Part shown: piece by piece, positions 17,748-26,931 of the stretch
How the letters are laid out: each line of letters opens with the position of its first letter
How positions within the stretch are numbered: the stretch's first letter is position 1
NCBI GenBank assembly: GCA_019244185.1
Contig: JAFATB010000005.1
Coordinates: 1 to 64,000, forward strand
DNA length: 64,000 nucleotides
Direction: 5' to 3'
DNA from: Acidobacteriota bacterium
GTDB lineage: Bacteria; Acidobacteriota; Thermoanaerobaculia; Gp7-AA8
Program-made: the position numbers and the translations under genes
Notes under the pieces: model-generated
What the model was told of the DNA's origin: nothing
Databases searched by the model: none
The model's input: only the letters and a program-made list of their open reading frames with translations

Positions 17748-20700
17748 CTACTGTACTTGCGGCGAGGCCGGACGGCGCCCGCCGTTGTTGCCGGCGAGCT
17801 CCGTCCCGTGAATCTCGAGCGTGCCCGCGGCCACCGTGGCCTTGTGCGCGCCGAGGTCGGAGAGCATGGAGAGGTTCGCGTCGATGGAGAGGCGGCCGCC
17901 GGTGGCGCCGGCGAGCTCGATCTCCGCGACCACGCCGCGTCCCGCGCCCGTGAGCAGGCTGCCGTTGCGGCCGTCGAGGGCGAGGAGATACGCGGTGCCG
18001 TCGGCCGTCGGACGCGACACTTCAAAGATCGGAGACTGCGCGGAGACCGCGGCGGTGCGGCGGACGGCGACGATGTTGCCGGCGCCTTCGAGGCGGAGCT
18101 TGAGCGCGATCGCGAGCGGCTCGATGGTGGAGCCCGGCGCCGAGGTCACGATGACCGGCACGAACGTCCTGCCCTCGCGCACGACCGGCGCGCCGAGGCG
18201 GATGCCGCCGGCGAGCGTCTCGTGCGATGCGCTCGTGGAGACGCGCGGGTTCGACGGCGTGGACATCGGCTGCGGTCCGCCGAGGAAGAGGTAGTTCACG
18301 ACGTAGAAGATGTCGGCCGGATCGACCACGCCGTCACCGTTCGCGTCGCCGGAGAGCATGCCCGCGGCACCGCGCGGCGGCAGGCCGCCGTCGAAGAGGT
18401 AGTTGACGAGATAGAAGATGTCGGACGGATCGATCGAGTTGTCGCCGTTCGCGTCGAACTGCTGCAGGACGTAGGTGAAGGCGTTGCTCAGGCTGCCAGT
18501 CGACGTGTCGGTGTTCGTCACGGTGACGGTCACCGAGCCGACGGCGTGTGCCGGCGTGACGGCGGTGATCGTCGTGGCGTTCACGACGACGACGGAGGTC
18601 GCCGCCGTACCGCCGAACGTCACGGTCGCGCCGCTGGCGAAGCCGGTGCCGGTGATCGTGACCGGGCTGCCGCCGTTGTGCGTGCCGGTGTTCGGCGAGA
18701 CGTTCGTGACGGTGACGGTCGATGCGACCGCCGTGACGGTGACGTTCGCGGAGCTGTTCGCGCTGCAGTTCGAACCGCTGGTCACGGTGACGCCGAGCGT
18801 CATCGTGCCGGCGGCGCCGGCGGTGAAGTTCACCGTGCGGCCGGAGTTGCTGCCGTTGATGGTGCCGTTGGTGATCGTCCACGCGTACGACGCGCCGAGG
18901 CCGGCGTCAGGCACGGAGGCGCTGCCCGCCGCAGCGGCCGCGATGCTGCCCGGCGCGGTGATGGTCGCGTCGGGATTCATGTTGACGGTGACGGTAACGG
19001 TGGCCGACGCGTTGCTCGGGCAGTTATTGCCGTCGGTGACGACGACCGTGTAGTCACCCGACTGCGAGGCGATGTACGTGTTGCCCGTGGCACCCGTGAT
19101 GTCGGAGCCGTTGAGGCGCCACTGGTTGCCGGTCGCGCTGTTGGACGTCAGCGTGACGCTGCCGCCCGTGCAGAACGTGGTTGCGCCGCCCGGCGTGATG
19201 GTGGGCGTGTTCGGCAGCGGGTTGACGGTGACGTTCACCGCGGCGGACGGGCTGCTCGCGCAGCTGCCGTTCGTCACGACGACCGTGTACGCGCCGCCCT
19301 GCGACGTCACGACGTAGGTGTTGCTCGTGGCGCCCGAGATGTCGGAGCCATTGAGACGCCACTGGTTGCCGGTGGCGCTGCTCGACGTCAGCGTGACGCT
19401 GCCGCCGGCGCAGTACGTGGTCGGGCCGTCCGGCGTCGCGGTCGGCGTCGCCGGGACCGGGTTGACGGTGACGGTCACCGCAGCCGACGGGTTGCTCGCG
19501 CAGCTGTTGCCGTCAGTGACGACGACCGTGTACGCGCCGCCCTGCGTCGTAACGACGTAAGTGTTGTTCGTCGCGCCGACGATGTCGGAGCCGTTGAGGC
19601 GCCACTGGTTGCCGGTCGGGCTGTTGGACGTCAGCGTGACGCTGCCGCCCGTGCAGTACGTGGTCGGGCCGTCCGGCGTCGCGGTCGGCGTGGCCGGCAG
19701 CGGATTGACGGTGACGTTCACCGCGCTCGACGGGCTGCTCGCGCAGCTGCCGTTGCTGACGACGACCGTGTACGCACCGCCCTGCGTCGTGACGACGTAG
19801 GTGTTGTTCGTCGCGCCGACGATGTCGGAGCCGTTGAGGCGCCACTGGTTGCCGGTCGCGCTGCTCGACGTCAGCGTGACGCTGCCGCCGGTGCAGTACG
19901 TGGTCGGGCCGTCCGGCGTCGCGGTCGGCGTCGACGGAATCGGGTTGACGGTGACGTTGACCGCCGCCGACGGGTTGCTCGCGCAGCTGTTGCCGTCAGT
20001 CACGACGACCGTGTACGCGCCGCCCTGCGTGGTAACGACGTAGGTGTTGTTCGTCGCGCCGACGATGTCGGAGCCGTTGAGGCGCCACTGGTTGCCGGTC
20101 GCGCTGCTCGACGTCAGCGTGACGCTGCCGCCGGTGCAGTACGAGGTCGGACCGTCCGGGGTCGCGGTCGGCGTGGCCGGCAGCGGGTTCTCCGTGACGA
20201 TCTGCGGGTTCGACATCGCGCTGAGGCAGCCGCTCGACGTCACCTGGACGGTGTAGCTGCCGGCGGTGCCGGCCGCGTACGTCTGGTTGGTCGCGCCGAC
20301 GATGGCCGTTCCCTCGAGGTACCACTGGTTGCCGGTGGCGCTGCTGGACGTGAGAGTCGTGGTGGTGCCGGTGCAGAAGGCGGTGCCGCCGGTGATGGAC
20401 GGCGTCGCGACGACGAGGATGGGCACGTCAACGCTCGTCGCGGCCTCGCAGCCGGAGGCGACCGTCGTGGTGAGCGTGAGATGCACGTTGCCGCTCGCGC
20501 CCGCGGTGTACGTCACGGTCTGCGACGTCGCGCCGCCCGTGATCGTGCCGTTGGCGATGGCCCACGCGTACGAGGTCGCGCCGGCCGGGCCGTCGGCGGT
20601 ATTGCCAGTCGAGCTCGAGCACACCTGCGCGGACGCGGGCGTCACCGACGGAGGCGTGGTCGTGGAGCAGTCATTGAGCTGATAGCAGACCGTGACGTCG

Positions 20701-23700
20701 GAAAGGATCGGCGTTGCGTTGACGTCGGTGGTCGAGAGATACGCTTTGTACTTGAGGTAGCGCAGGCCGTTGAACTGGCTCAGCGAGGCGCCGCTCGTGG
20801 TGAAGAACGTCGACGCCGTGCCGTCCGGTCCGACGAAGTTGAACGGACCGCCGGGGTTGTTGCTGCCGGCGACCTGGAACTTCACCGCGGTGTTGGCCGG
20901 CGTCGTCGCCGTCCAGCTGAGCGTCGTCCACGCCGGGGTCGCGCCGAGCACCGGGTTCGTGTCTTTCAACGTCGAGACGAGGTTGCCGGAGAGCTGGTAC
21001 GACGGCGCCCCGAGCATGTAGGTGACGAAGAAGAGGTCCGTGTTGACCGCGGTCCACGTGGTGCCGCTGCCGGTCCCCGTCTCCGCATTACCCGACGCGT
21101 ACGGATTGCAACCGGGGCTGCTGGCGCAGGCGGCGATGATGCCGTAGGTGCCGCTGCTCGCCTGGCGCACGACGATGTGGTAGGTGGTGCCGGCCGTCAG
21201 CGCCACGCCGGGGCTGAAGTTCGCGGTGAGGAGCGTGCTCGAGGCTGTCGTGAACGAGGGAAGCGTCGCGCTGCCGAGAACCGTCGTGCCCGGAACGCCG
21301 GCGTTGTTGTTGCGAATCTCGACCGTGATCGCGCCCGCGGTTCCGCTGCTGTAGAACATGCGCAGATCCATCGAGACGAGATTGGCCGTCACACCGGGCA
21401 CGAAGCTCTGGCCCGCCCACGTCGTGTTCGTCACCGCGCGGCCGGAGTTGCTGGCGGTGCTCTGCTGCTGGTCGACCACCGGCGGGTTCGCGAGGAGCTT
21501 GACGTCGCCCGGGCTGCTGACGAGATCGAGGCTGGCCGTGTAGCTGCCGCCGCCGAGGTCATTCTGCGTCGTGTCGGTGAGACACGCGCTCGACGTCGTC
21601 GCGGCGAGATTGAAGTTCTGAACCGTGGTCGTTGCGTCGGAGACGACGACGCCGGACGCGCTACCGGTCGTGTAGCCGGCGAGCGCCGCCGTCACGGTGT
21701 ACGTGGAGGACGGCAGACCGACGATCTGATAGAAGCCGCTGGCGTCGGTCGACGCGGTGTACGCGCCGGCGGTCACGAGGACGCCGGAGAGCGGCACGCC
21801 CGCCGAGGAGACGACACCCTGCAGGATGCCGCAGGAGCCGCCGGACGCATTGAAGACGATCGGCGCCGAGGCGGCCGACACGGTCGTCATCGCCGTGAGC
21901 GCGGTGCCCGGGCAGTTGTTCTTCGCTTCGACGAAGTAGTAGTACGTCGTGCCGGCGACGCCGGTCGTGTCGAAGTAGCTGGTGCCGACGACGTTCGAGG
22001 CGAGCGGTGTGCCGCCGGGGAAGGTCGACGTGGTGCTGCGGTAGATCGAGTACGTGCCGCCGGTGGCGTTGGTGCCCCAGGCGCCCGGAACGCTCCAGTT
22101 GACCTGCGTGCCGGCGATGCCGCACGTGTTCGTCACCGCGGGCACGGCGACGGTGGTCGGTGCCGTGCAGAAGACGAGCGTCGACGACGCCGCATCTTCA
22201 CGACGCGTCGGCGAGACGGTGTCCGCCAGCGGGAAGAAGCTGCGCGAGTCCATCCAGAACGGGTGCACCTGGCGGTTCGCGGCGACGATGCCGGAGTAGT
22301 CGCCGTACTGGTTCGCATTGCGCGTGGCGTTGTCGCTGGTGTTCTCGTCCGAGTAGTTGATGAGGTTGCGCCACACCACGCCGCCGTTATCGGTGACGAG
22401 CATGTTCGGCTCGAACGTGATGCCGCCGTTCGAGGAGCGCGCGTAGAAGAGCTGCGTCCTGCGGTTGTTCGTCGGGTCGACGCGCGTGTCGTACCACGAT
22501 ACGTGCACCGTGCCGTCGCTCTGGTCGACCGACAGCCACGGGAAGAACTGCGTTGCGTTGCCGCCGTCGTCGTTGACGCGCACCGGCGTCGACCACGACG
22601 TGCCGCCGTTCGACGACGTGACCACGTACACGTTGATGTTCGTGCCGGTGGTCGAGCCGGACGGGAAGTCGGGATACGCGACGTACAGATAGCCGAAATA
22701 CGGCGAGTTCGGGTTGTTGTCGATGCCGATCGAGCCGAAGGCGTTGAGGCCGCGCGATTCCTGCGCGGGCGGCTTGTTGTTGCCGCCGAACGAGAGCAGC
22801 GACTGCGTCGCCACCGCCACCGGATCGGACCACGAGTCGCCGCCGTCCTCCGACTTGGAGAAGAACGTCATCTCGCCCGTCTGCACCGCGCCCGGGAAGA
22901 TCAGGCTGTTCCAGACCACATAGACCGTGCCGTCCGCGCCGACGACGACGTTGCCGCCGATGTCGCCGTCGCCGACGGGCGCGGTCGGAAGGACGACCGT
23001 CGTCCACGCGGCGCCGTCATCGGAGTACGCGACGCGCTCGATGTTGCCTTCGTCCCAGACCACGTAAATACGGCCCGGGTGCGATTTCACGCTCGCCGGA
23101 CCAGCGGAGTTGTCGATGGCGACCATCTCTTTATCGTCGAGAGCGGTCGAGATGTTGATGCGATTGACGATGACGCCGAGCGGCGTCCACGTGTTGCCGA
23201 CGTCGGTCGAGCGCGCGATGACGATCGACGCGCCGGCCAGCGTGCCGGTTCCGTTCTGCGAGAGGAGCATGTAGACCGCGTACGCGCGGCCCTGGTTGTC
23301 CCACGCCATCGCGGGGTCGGAACCGAAGTACGCGTTGGCACCGGTGACTCCCGCGGTGACCGACGGGTGCCACGGCGCGCAGCGATAGGTCCACGTCACA
23401 CCGCCGTCGCTCGAGCCGTACAGCGCCTGCGTGCCGAACGTCACCGACGATCCCGCGGGCGCCTGGCAGGTCGCGCTCGGGTCGCGGTAGAACGAGTTCG
23501 CACCGGCGATGAGCTGCATCGGGTTGTTCGGGTTCACCGAGATCTGCATCTCGCCCTGGTAGTTCTCGACACCGTTGTTCGGGTTGACGTTGCTCCCGAT
23601 CGATGCCGCGAACGACTGGAACGTGAGATCACCGGGCGACGGCCGCAAACTCAGGCCTTTCGTCCCCTCGGGGACGCTGGCCGTGTTGCCGAGGCCCTCG

Positions 23701-24011
23701 GCGTGCGCGAGCTCGCGCCACAGACGGCTCTGGCATTCGATGACGGGCGAAGCCTCCATCATCGAACGATGCGCCGTGCGCCATTCTTCGAATGTCACGA
23801 GCGGATCGACCGTCATCGAGCGAACGGCGGCGACCATCGTCTGCGTGAGAACGGCGTCGCAACCCGGAACCTCGATGTCGTCGTCCATCACCACGGGATG
23901 GAGCAGCGACACCATCCCGCGATCCTCTTCGGCGAACGCGGTCGTGCCGACGACGAAGCACAACAGTACGGCGAACCATGCGGCAAATCGTTTCATCACT
24001 GGACCCTTCAT
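17748..24011 (-). CDS. Giant secreted Asp-box/Ig-like/TIG/dockerin protein
   Basis: This 2087-residue exported protein has a signal peptide near the N terminus (MKRFAAWFAVLLCF...). Asp-box repeats of a sialidase-like propeller (about 130-620) include SDDGAAW, SEDGGDSW and SSNGGTSW. Next come a fibronectin-III-like domain (about 640-730), a carboxypeptidase-regulatory-like domain (about 735-810) and beta domains to about 1110. A run of Ig-like repeats (about 1130-1700) precedes a TIG domain (about 1765-1850), two dockerin-type EF-hands (DANGDNSIDPSDIFYLVNYL; DANGDGVVDPADIFYVVNYL) and a cohesin-like C-terminal domain. The sialidase-like fold does not prove glycosidase activity. The start overlaps the upstream response regulator by four bases. 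Confidence 0.85.
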   Translation of the reverse strand: MKGPVMKRFAAWFAVLLCFVVGTTAFAEEDRGMVSLLHPVVMDDDIEVPGCDAVLTQTMVAAVRSMTVDPLVTFEEWRTAHRSMMEASPVIECQSRLWRELAHAEGLGNTASVPEGTKGLSLRPSPGDLTFQSFAASIGSNVNPNNGVENYQGEMQISVNPNNPMQLIAGANSFYRDPSATCQAPAGSSVTFGTQALYGSSDGGVTWTYRCAPWHPSVTAGVTGANAYFGSDPAMAWDNQGRAYAVYMLLSQNGTGTLAGASIVIARSTDVGNTWTPLGVIVNRINISTALDDKEMVAIDNSAGPASVKSHPGRIYVVWDEGNIERVAYSDDGAAWTTVVLPTAPVGDGDIGGNVVVGADGTVYVVWNSLIFPGAVQTGEMTFFSKSEDGGDSWSDPVAVATQSLLSFGGNNKPPAQESRGLNAFGSIGIDNNPNSPYFGYLYVAYPDFPSGSTTGTNINVYVVTSSNGGTSWSTPVRVNDDGGNATQFFPWLSVDQSDGTVHVSWYDTRVDPTNNRRTQLFYARSSNGGITFEPNMLVTDNGGVVWRNLINYSDENTSDNATRNANQYGDYSGIVAANRQVHPFWMDSRSFFPLADTVSPTRREDAASSTLVFCTAPTTVAVPAVTNTCGIAGTQVNWSVPGAWGTNATGGTYSIYRSTTSTFPGGTPLASNVVGTSYFDTTGVAGTTYYYFVEAKNNCPGTALTAMTTVSAASAPIVFNASGGSCGILQGVVSSAGVPLSGVLVTAGAYTASTDASGFYQIVGLPSSTYTVTAALAGYTTGSASGVVVSDATTTVQNFNLAATTSSACLTDTTQNDLGGGSYTASLDLVSSPGDVKLLANPPVVDQQQSTASNSGRAVTNTTWAGQSFVPGVTANLVSMDLRMFYSSGTAGAITVEIRNNNAGVPGTTVLGSATLPSFTTASSTLLTANFSPGVALTAGTTYHIVVRQASSGTYGIIAACASSPGCNPYASGNAETGTGSGTTWTAVNTDLFFVTYMLGAPSYQLSGNLVSTLKDTNPVLGATPAWTTLSWTATTPANTAVKFQVAGSNNPGGPFNFVGPDGTASTFFTTSGASLSQFNGLRYLKYKAYLSTTDVNATPILSDVTVCYQLNDCSTTTPPSVTPASAQVCSSSTGNTADGPAGATSYAWAIANGTITGGATSQTVTYTAGASGNVHLTLTTTVASGCEAATSVDVPILVVATPSITGGTAFCTGTTTTLTSSSATGNQWYLEGTAIVGATNQTYAAGTAGSYTVQVTSSGCLSAMSNPQIVTENPLPATPTATPDGPTSYCTGGSVTLTSSSATGNQWRLNGSDIVGATNNTYVVTTQGGAYTVVVTDGNSCASNPSAAVNVTVNPIPSTPTATPDGPTTYCTGGSVTLTSSSATGNQWRLNGSDIVGATNNTYVVTTQGGAYTVVVSNGSCASSPSSAVNVTVNPLPATPTATPDGPTTYCTGGSVTLTSNSPTGNQWRLNGSDIVGATNNTYVVTTQGGAYTVVVTDGNSCASNPSAAVTVTVNPVPATPTATPDGPTTYCAGGSVTLTSSSATGNQWRLNGSDISGATSNTYVVTSQGGAYTVVVTNGSCASSPSAAVNVTVNPLPNTPTITPGGATTFCTGGSVTLTSNSATGNQWRLNGSDITGATGNTYIASQSGDYTVVVTDGNNCPSNASATVTVTVNMNPDATITAPGSIAAAAAGSASVPDAGLGASYAWTITNGTINGSNSGRTVNFTAGAAGTMTLGVTVTSGSNCSANSSANVTVTAVASTVTVTNVSPNTGTHNGGSPVTITGTGFASGATVTFGGTAATSVVVVNATTITAVTPAHAVGSVTVTVTNTDTSTGSLSNAFTYVLQQFDANGDNSIDPSDIFYLVNYLFDGGLPPRGAAGMLSGDANGDGVVDPADIFYVVNYLFLGGPQPMSTPSNPRVSTSASHETLAGGIRLGAPVVREGRTFVPVIVTSAPGSTIEPLAIALKLRLEGAGNIVAVRRTAAVSAQSPIFEVSRPTADGTAYLLALDGRNGSLLTGAGRGVVAEIELAGATGGRLSIDANLSMLSDLGAHKATVAAGTLEIHGTELAGNNGGRRPASPQVQ
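19078..20280. repeat. Five tandem 240-243 bp coding repeats
   Basis: Units begin at about 19078, 19318, 19561, 19801 and 20044 and are strongly alike at the DNA level; for example the string GGCGCCACTGGTTGCCGGT recurs in phase. A more diverged sixth copy starts near 20281. Each encodes one Ig-like repeat of about 80 residues with TYCTGGSVTLTS and NQWRLNGSDI. Units differ by whole codons (240 or 243), so the frame is kept. Confidence 0.92.
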
Positions 24012-24442
24012 GAGCCTTGCGTTGGAATGGACACGTGCAGAGAAGCGGCGCTCCCGGCGCCGAGCGCGCCGAAGACCGCTTCTCCGAGAGAGACGAGGGG
24101 TTGAGGTTTGGTGAGGATGGAGGCGTTGCGATCGCCGGCGTCGCGCACCAGGTCGGGCGAACCGTAGCCGGTCAGGACGATCACACTCGCCTGCGGCTGA
24201 CGCTCGCGCACGATCCCGAGCAGCAGACGGCTGTCGTCATGCAGCGAGCCGGTGAGAAACGGATCGACCACGACCACGGCGTAGCTCTGCGAGGCGAGCA
24301 GCTGCTGCGCCGCGCGAGCCTCGAGCGCCACGTCGACCTGACATCCGTGCTCGACGAGATAGTGCCGCAGCGAGCCGGCGACGAGCTCATCGTCGTCGAC
24401 CAGCAAGACCCTGCGCGAGGTGTCGCTGAACGCGGTTGTCAT
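24008..24442 (-). CDS. Single-domain response regulator coupled to the giant secreted protein
   Basis: This is a 144-residue receiver domain: acidic pocket D16/D17/D18, phosphoacceptor D60 in VVVVDPFLTG, T in IVLTGYGS and K in LTKPQP. The Asp is followed by PF instead of the usual M/N-P pattern, so signalling may be altered. No output domain is present. Its stop overlaps the start of the 2087-residue secreted gene (ATGA), so the two are translationally coupled. A 19-base dyad lies 74 bases upstream. Its kinase may be one of those at 25-29 kb. Confidence 0.85.
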   Translation of the reverse strand: MTTAFSDTSRRVLLVDDDELVAGSLRHYLVEHGCQVDVALEARAAQQLLASQSYAVVVVDPFLTGSLHDDSRLLLGIVRERQPQASVIVLTGYGSPDLVRDAGDRNASILTKPQPLVSLGEAVFGALGAGSAASLHVSIPTQGS

Positions 24443-24515
24443 GTTGCCGGGAAATGGACTCGCGCATCATCGCCGCGCGCCGCCGCGCCGTGAATGCGGC
24501 GATCACTGGTTTGTT

Positions 24516-24534
24516 TGTAGGTAAATTACCTACA
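24516..24534. promoter_or_regulatory. 19-base palindrome, candidate operator of the LuxR-type regulator
   Basis: TGTAGGTAA-A-TTACCTACA is a perfect dyad with 9-base arms. It overlaps the stop codon of the LuxR-type regulator gene and lies upstream of the 24442 start. Its low GC and lack of a following T-run make it look like a protein-binding site rather than a terminator. Confidence 0.55.
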
Positions 24535-25159
24535 GCAGGTGGTGCTCCAACGCGTATTGCACGATCTCCGCGTTGTTCTTGAAGCCCATCTTCATCAGCA
24601 GCCGCGCGCGGTGCGTGCCGATCGTCTTGACGCTCACGTTCAGCTCCGCGGCGATCTCGCGCGGCGGCTTTCCCGCGGCGATCATGCACAGCACCTGGAA
24701 CTCGCGATCGGACAGCAGCTCGTGCGGCCGCTCGCGCTGCGTCTCCATCATCCCGAACGCCAGCTGCTCGGCGACGGCCGGCGTGAGATAGCGCTCGCCG
24801 CGCGCGAGCTTCCGCAGCGCGGGGATCAGATGCTCGCGCGCGCTGTCTTTGCTGACGTAGCCCGCCGCGCCGCCCTTGAGCGCGCGCGCCGCGTACGACG
24901 GCTCGCGATGCATGCTGAGAATCAGCACCGGCAGTTCCGGCGCGAGGTTGCGGATCTGCGCAAGCACGTCGAGACCGGGGCGATCAGGCAGATTGAGATC
25001 GAGCACGACGACCTGCCATCCGCCCTGCCGCACGCGCTCGATCGCCTCCGCGCCGCTGCGTGCCTCCCCCGTCGCCGCGATGTCCGAGGTCTCCGCGACG
25101 ATCTGCTTGAGACCGGCGCGGACGATGTCGTGATCGTCGACGATGAGGACGTGGATCAT
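24530..25159 (-). CDS. NarL/FixJ-family response regulator (LuxR-type HTH)
   Basis: This is a 209-residue two-component transcription factor. The receiver domain (1-120) has D8/D9, phosphoacceptor D54 (VVLDLNLPDRPG) and K in SKDS. The C-terminal LuxR HTH (about 146-207) reads LLSDREFQVLCMIAAGKPPREI and then NVSVKTIGTHRARLL in separate helices. The ATG overlaps the kinase stop by four bases, so kinase and regulator form one operon. The 24516-24534 dyad beside its own stop is a plausible target. Confidence 0.95.
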   Translation of the reverse strand: MIHVLIVDDHDIVRAGLKQIVAETSDIAATGEARSGAEAIERVRQGGWQVVVLDLNLPDRPGLDVLAQIRNLAPELPVLILSMHREPSYAARALKGGAAGYVSKDSAREHLIPALRKLARGERYLTPAVAEQLAFGMMETQRERPHELLSDREFQVLCMIAAGKPPREIAAELNVSVKTIGTHRARLLMKMGFKNNAEIVQYALEHHLL

Positions 25160-26862
25160 GGAAGGGAATCCGCGAGCGGAATGCGGACCGAGACGATCGT
25201 ACCGCGCCCGTCAACGCCCTCGAACTGGACCGAGCCGCCGACCATCGCCACGCGTTCGCGGATGCCGATGAGACCGAACGACGTCGGACTCTCGAGCTCG
25301 TCGGCGCGAACGCCGCGTCCGTCGTCGCGAATCTCCAGCAGCAACTCTTCCGCGCGATTGCGCAGCCGCACTTCGACGCGTGTCGCGTTCGAATGCCGCA
25401 CGACGTTGGTCAGCGCCTCCTGCACGATGCGATAGACCATCGTCGTGTACTCGGGATCGACGGCCACGTCGCCCGCGACCGAGACCTCGCATTCGATGCC
25501 CGAGCGCTCTTCGAGCAGCCGCGCCTCGGCTTCGATCGCCGCGACGAGGCCGAGATCGTCGAGCATGCTCGGGCGCAGTTCCGACGAGATCCGCTGCACG
25601 GCCGTCACCGTGCTGTCGAGCGTGCGCAGGATGCGCTCGCGCAGCGCTGCCTGCGCCGGAGGCTGCGGCGTCGACTGCAGCAGGCCGACGATGTCCATCT
25701 TCAGCGCCGTCAGCGACTGCCCCAGGTCGTCGTGGAGCTCGCGCGCGATACGGCCGCGCTCTTCCTCCTGCACCGTGAGCAGACGTTCCGATAGCGCCTT
25801 GAGCTTCCGCTCGCCGCTGCGCATCCGCTCGTCCGCTTCCTCGCGGCGGTCCATCATCTGATTGAAAGCGTGCGTGAGCCGCACGATCTCGCGCGGCCCC
25901 TCGCTCGTCCGCACGCGCTCGTACGCGCCCTCGTCCGCGGCCGCCGCGGCACCGGCGAGCGCGTAGATCGGGCGCCCGATCTTCCGCGCGAGCACGAGTG
26001 TCATCACGACCACGATGAAGATGATGCCGATGCCGCCGAGGGACGCGTTGAGCAGCATCTCGCGCACCGGCTCCGCGAGCGCCCATGACGGCACGCCGCC
26101 GTAGATCGTCCAGCCGAGCTTCGGCAGCTGCACGAACGCGTATTGACGCGCGACGCCGTCGACGCCGCGAGCATCCGCGAGCCCTTCGCTGGCGGGCCAT
26201 GCGAGCTGCGCGTGCCGCGCGACGCTCAGCTTCCGATTCGCCGGGATCGAAGGATCGGAGCGCGCGACGACGGTGTCGCCGGCGTCGGTGATGAGGATGA
26301 CCGCGCCGGGTACGAACGCGGTGCGCCCGAGGACATCGACGAATTCGAGCAGCACGATCGTCCCGCGATCGCGCACCGGCATCGCCGTCATCGAGATCGC
26401 CTGCGTCCCGAACGTATGCATGACCGCGCCGCCCGCGCGCAAGTGGCGCGCGCGCACTTCATTCGCAATCCACGGCTGCGCGAGCAGCGACAGCTGCGCG
26501 TTTGCGGGATCGTTGTTGCCCGAGCAGACCAGCGTTCCCGTCGTATCGAACAGAAAGACGTCCGCGTAGCGCGGCAGAAAATCGACGACGGACAGCGCGG
26601 CATGACACGCCGCCGGCTCGAACGCCAGCACGCCCGGCTGCGCGGCCATCCGGCGCAACACCGCGGTCGATTCCGCATTCATCAGCCGCAGCCGGCTCGC
26701 GGTCGCGCGCGCGATCCGCAACGCCATCTCCCGCGCCTCGGTCTGCTCGCGGCGCACCTGCGTCACACAGATGACGACGAGGAGCAGCAGCACCGGCGCC
26801 GCGACCGCCATCACCAGTCCGCCGAGCCACAGCCGCACCGACCCAGGTCGCGCCGAAGCCAT
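25156..26862 (-). CDS. NarX-like sensor histidine kinase with extracellular Cache-type sensor
   Basis: This is a 568-residue membrane kinase. TM1 (about 11-33) is followed by a periplasmic double-Cache-like sensor (about 40-265), TM2 (about 272-292), HAMP (about 293-345), HisKA_3 with phosphorylated H377 in RIARELHDDLGQSL, and an HATPase_c domain (about 455-565, DDGRGV and FGLIGIRERV). This layout pairs with LuxR-type regulators, and the partner gene overlaps its stop by four bases. A TACACT box 7 bases before the ATG suggests a leaderless transcript. The ligand is unknown. Confidence 0.93.
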   Translation of the reverse strand: MASARPGSVRLWLGGLVMAVAAPVLLLLVVICVTQVRREQTEAREMALRIARATASRLRLMNAESTAVLRRMAAQPGVLAFEPAACHAALSVVDFLPRYADVFLFDTTGTLVCSGNNDPANAQLSLLAQPWIANEVRARHLRAGGAVMHTFGTQAISMTAMPVRDRGTIVLLEFVDVLGRTAFVPGAVILITDAGDTVVARSDPSIPANRKLSVARHAQLAWPASEGLADARGVDGVARQYAFVQLPKLGWTIYGGVPSWALAEPVREMLLNASLGGIGIIFIVVVMTLVLARKIGRPIYALAGAAAAADEGAYERVRTSEGPREIVRLTHAFNQMMDRREEADERMRSGERKLKALSERLLTVQEEERGRIARELHDDLGQSLTALKMDIVGLLQSTPQPPAQAALRERILRTLDSTVTAVQRISSELRPSMLDDLGLVAAIEAEARLLEERSGIECEVSVAGDVAVDPEYTTMVYRIVQEALTNVVRHSNATRVEVRLRNRAEELLLEIRDDGRGVRADELESPTSFGLIGIRERVAMVGGSVQFEGVDGRGTIVSVRIPLADSLP

Positions 26863-26869
26863 CGCGTGC

Positions 26870-26875
26870 AGTGTA
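26870..26875 (-). promoter_or_regulatory. -10 box for leaderless sensor kinase transcript
   Basis: TACACT on the minus strand ends 7 bases before the kinase ATG at 26862. The same hexamer is found 8 bases before the hybrid kinase start at 29322. Confidence 0.55.
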
Positions 26876-26931
26876 GCGTGCGGCTGTGCCTGCAGCGGTG
26901 CCTCAGCTGTGCGCGCACGTGAGGCGCGGCG

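Noticed and set aside
19078..20280. Regular repeats that could suggest a CRISPR or satellite
   Set aside because: The period is 240-243 bases with no spacers, and every unit translates in frame as an Ig-like repeat.
17748..24011. Giant protein as an active sialidase
   Set aside because: Asp-boxes show a propeller fold only; no Arg triad or Tyr/Glu catalytic set could be identified by eye.
17532..24104. A 2190-codon open frame on the plus strand opposite the giant secreted protein
   Set aside because: The minus-strand gene has a signal peptide, recognisable domains and repeats. The plus frame is Arg-rich low-complexity translation, a product of GC-rich third positions.
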